Shown: piece by piece, positions 6,601-6,978 of the stretch
How the letters are laid out: every line of letters starts with the position of its first letter
How positions within the stretch are numbered: the first letter of the stretch is position 1
Assembly: GCA_029238555.1 (NCBI GenBank)
Contig: JAQWFV010000136.1
Location: 1 to 6,978, forward strand
Origin: Flavobacteriaceae bacterium
GTDB taxonomy: Bacteria; Bacteroidota; Bacteroidia; Flavobacteriales; Flavobacteriaceae
Direction: 5' to 3'
Length of the DNA stretch: 6,978 nt
Made by a program: the position numbers and the translations under genes
The notes under the pieces: generated by a model
Told to the model about the DNA's origin: nothing
The model's input: the letters and a program-made list of their open reading frames with translations, nothing else
Databases searched by the model: none

Positions 6601-6978
6601 ATGAAAATTAAATTACTAGGCCTAGGCCTTTTCGCACTTGCAATAACAAGCTGCAATTCAAAAAATAACGAAAAAGAAGGGGAATCTGCTGTTGAAAAAA
6701 CCTATGAATTAGTATGGGCAGACGAGTTTGACGTAGACGGTTTACCAGACGCAGACAAGTGGTTTTTAGAGACCGATGCGCCTGAGAATGGCGGCTGGTA
6801 CAATAACGAAAAGCAGCATTATACCGATCGTATTGATAATGCAGCAGTCAGTGACGGAACCTTGAAAATTATTGCTAAAAAGGAATCTTACACCCATAAG
6901 GGAAGTACTCAAGAATTTACCTCTGCTAGGTTTAATTCTAAATTTCACTTCACTTATGGAAAAGTAGAAGTGAAGGCT
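6601..6978 (+). CDS. GH16 family (laminarinase-like) lipoprotein, 3' end cut by window
   Basis: The frame is open from the ATG at 6601 to the last base (126 codons), so the gene continues outside the window. Residues 1-18 form a lipoprotein signal peptide with lipobox ITSC (C18), then a polar, charged linker (about 19-35). The mature N-terminus has the GH16 pattern YELVWADEFD (36-45), LPDADKWFLET, GGWYNNEKQHYT, NAAVSDGTLKIIAKKE and TSARFNSKFHFTYGKVEVKA, as in bacterial endo-1,3-beta-glucanases (laminarinases). The catalytic ExDxxE motif lies beyond the window, so activity and exact specificity (laminarin, mixed-linkage glucan, or another GH16 substrate) cannot be settled. It follows the amylase by 24 nt and is probably co-transcribed, forming a surface glucan-degrading pair. 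There is no Shine-Dalgarno sequence; the leader is A-rich. Confidence 0.9.
   Translation, partial: MKIKLLGLGLFALAITSCNSKNNEKEGESAVEKTYELVWADEFDVDGLPDADKWFLETDAPENGGWYNNEKQHYTDRIDNAAVSDGTLKIIAKKESYTHKGSTQEFTSARFNSKFHFTYGKVEVKA

Noticed and set aside
1..6978. Mobile element, CRISPR array, tRNA or defence system
   Set aside because: No terminal repeats, transposase, integrase, regularly spaced repeats, cloverleaf-like sequence or defence-type domains were seen on either strand.

Overview
The window reads as a stretch of chromosome from a Bacteroidetes bacterium, most likely a marine or algae-associated flavobacterium. The reasons are moderate GC (low to mid 40s % by eye, not counted), A/T-rich translation starts without Shine-Dalgarno sequences, a perfect TAnnTTTG box of the Bacteroidetes -7 type, lipoprotein signal peptides followed by acidic residues, and the gene content (arsenosugar-type ArsM, a surface-type GH13 amylase and a GH16 laminarinase-like lipoprotein). 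No mobile element, CRISPR array, tRNA or rRNA was found. Gene density is very high and no frameshift is apparent.

Layout. (1) 1-399, plus strand: the 3' part of a small single-domain cupin with a His-x-His-x3-Gln...His metal site. (2) 396-4101, minus strand: two co-directional genes, an RND/MMPL-type 12-TM exporter (753 aa) followed 64 nt later by a heme dioxygenase of the indoleamine 2,3-dioxygenase family (459 aa). The dioxygenase stop codon overlaps the cupin stop codon tail to tail in a TTAA. (3) 4102-4250: a 149-bp divergent intergenic region with a bulged hairpin and a short palindrome. (4) 4251-6978, plus strand: arsM (arsenosugar-pathway arsenite methyltransferase), then after 13 nt a GH13 alpha-amylase lipoprotein, then after 24 nt a GH16 lipoprotein cut by the window end.

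How the genes may work together. The two glycoside hydrolases look like the start or edge of a glucan-degrading module (alpha-glucan plus beta-1,3-glucan or laminarin-type substrate) acting at the cell surface. The tight arsM-GH13-GH16 spacing suggests one transcript, which is an unexpected pairing because arsenosugar-type arsM is normally found beside the radical SAM gene arsS, absent here. The exporter and the dioxygenase may be co-transcribed, but no other tryptophan/kynurenine pathway gene is visible, so the dioxygenase substrate is open. The most noteworthy items are the arsM context, the altered distal pocket of the IDO-like enzyme, and the amylase that mixes plant-type and archaeal-type GH13 sequence features. 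I do not see a clearly new multi-gene system; each gene belongs to a recognisable family.
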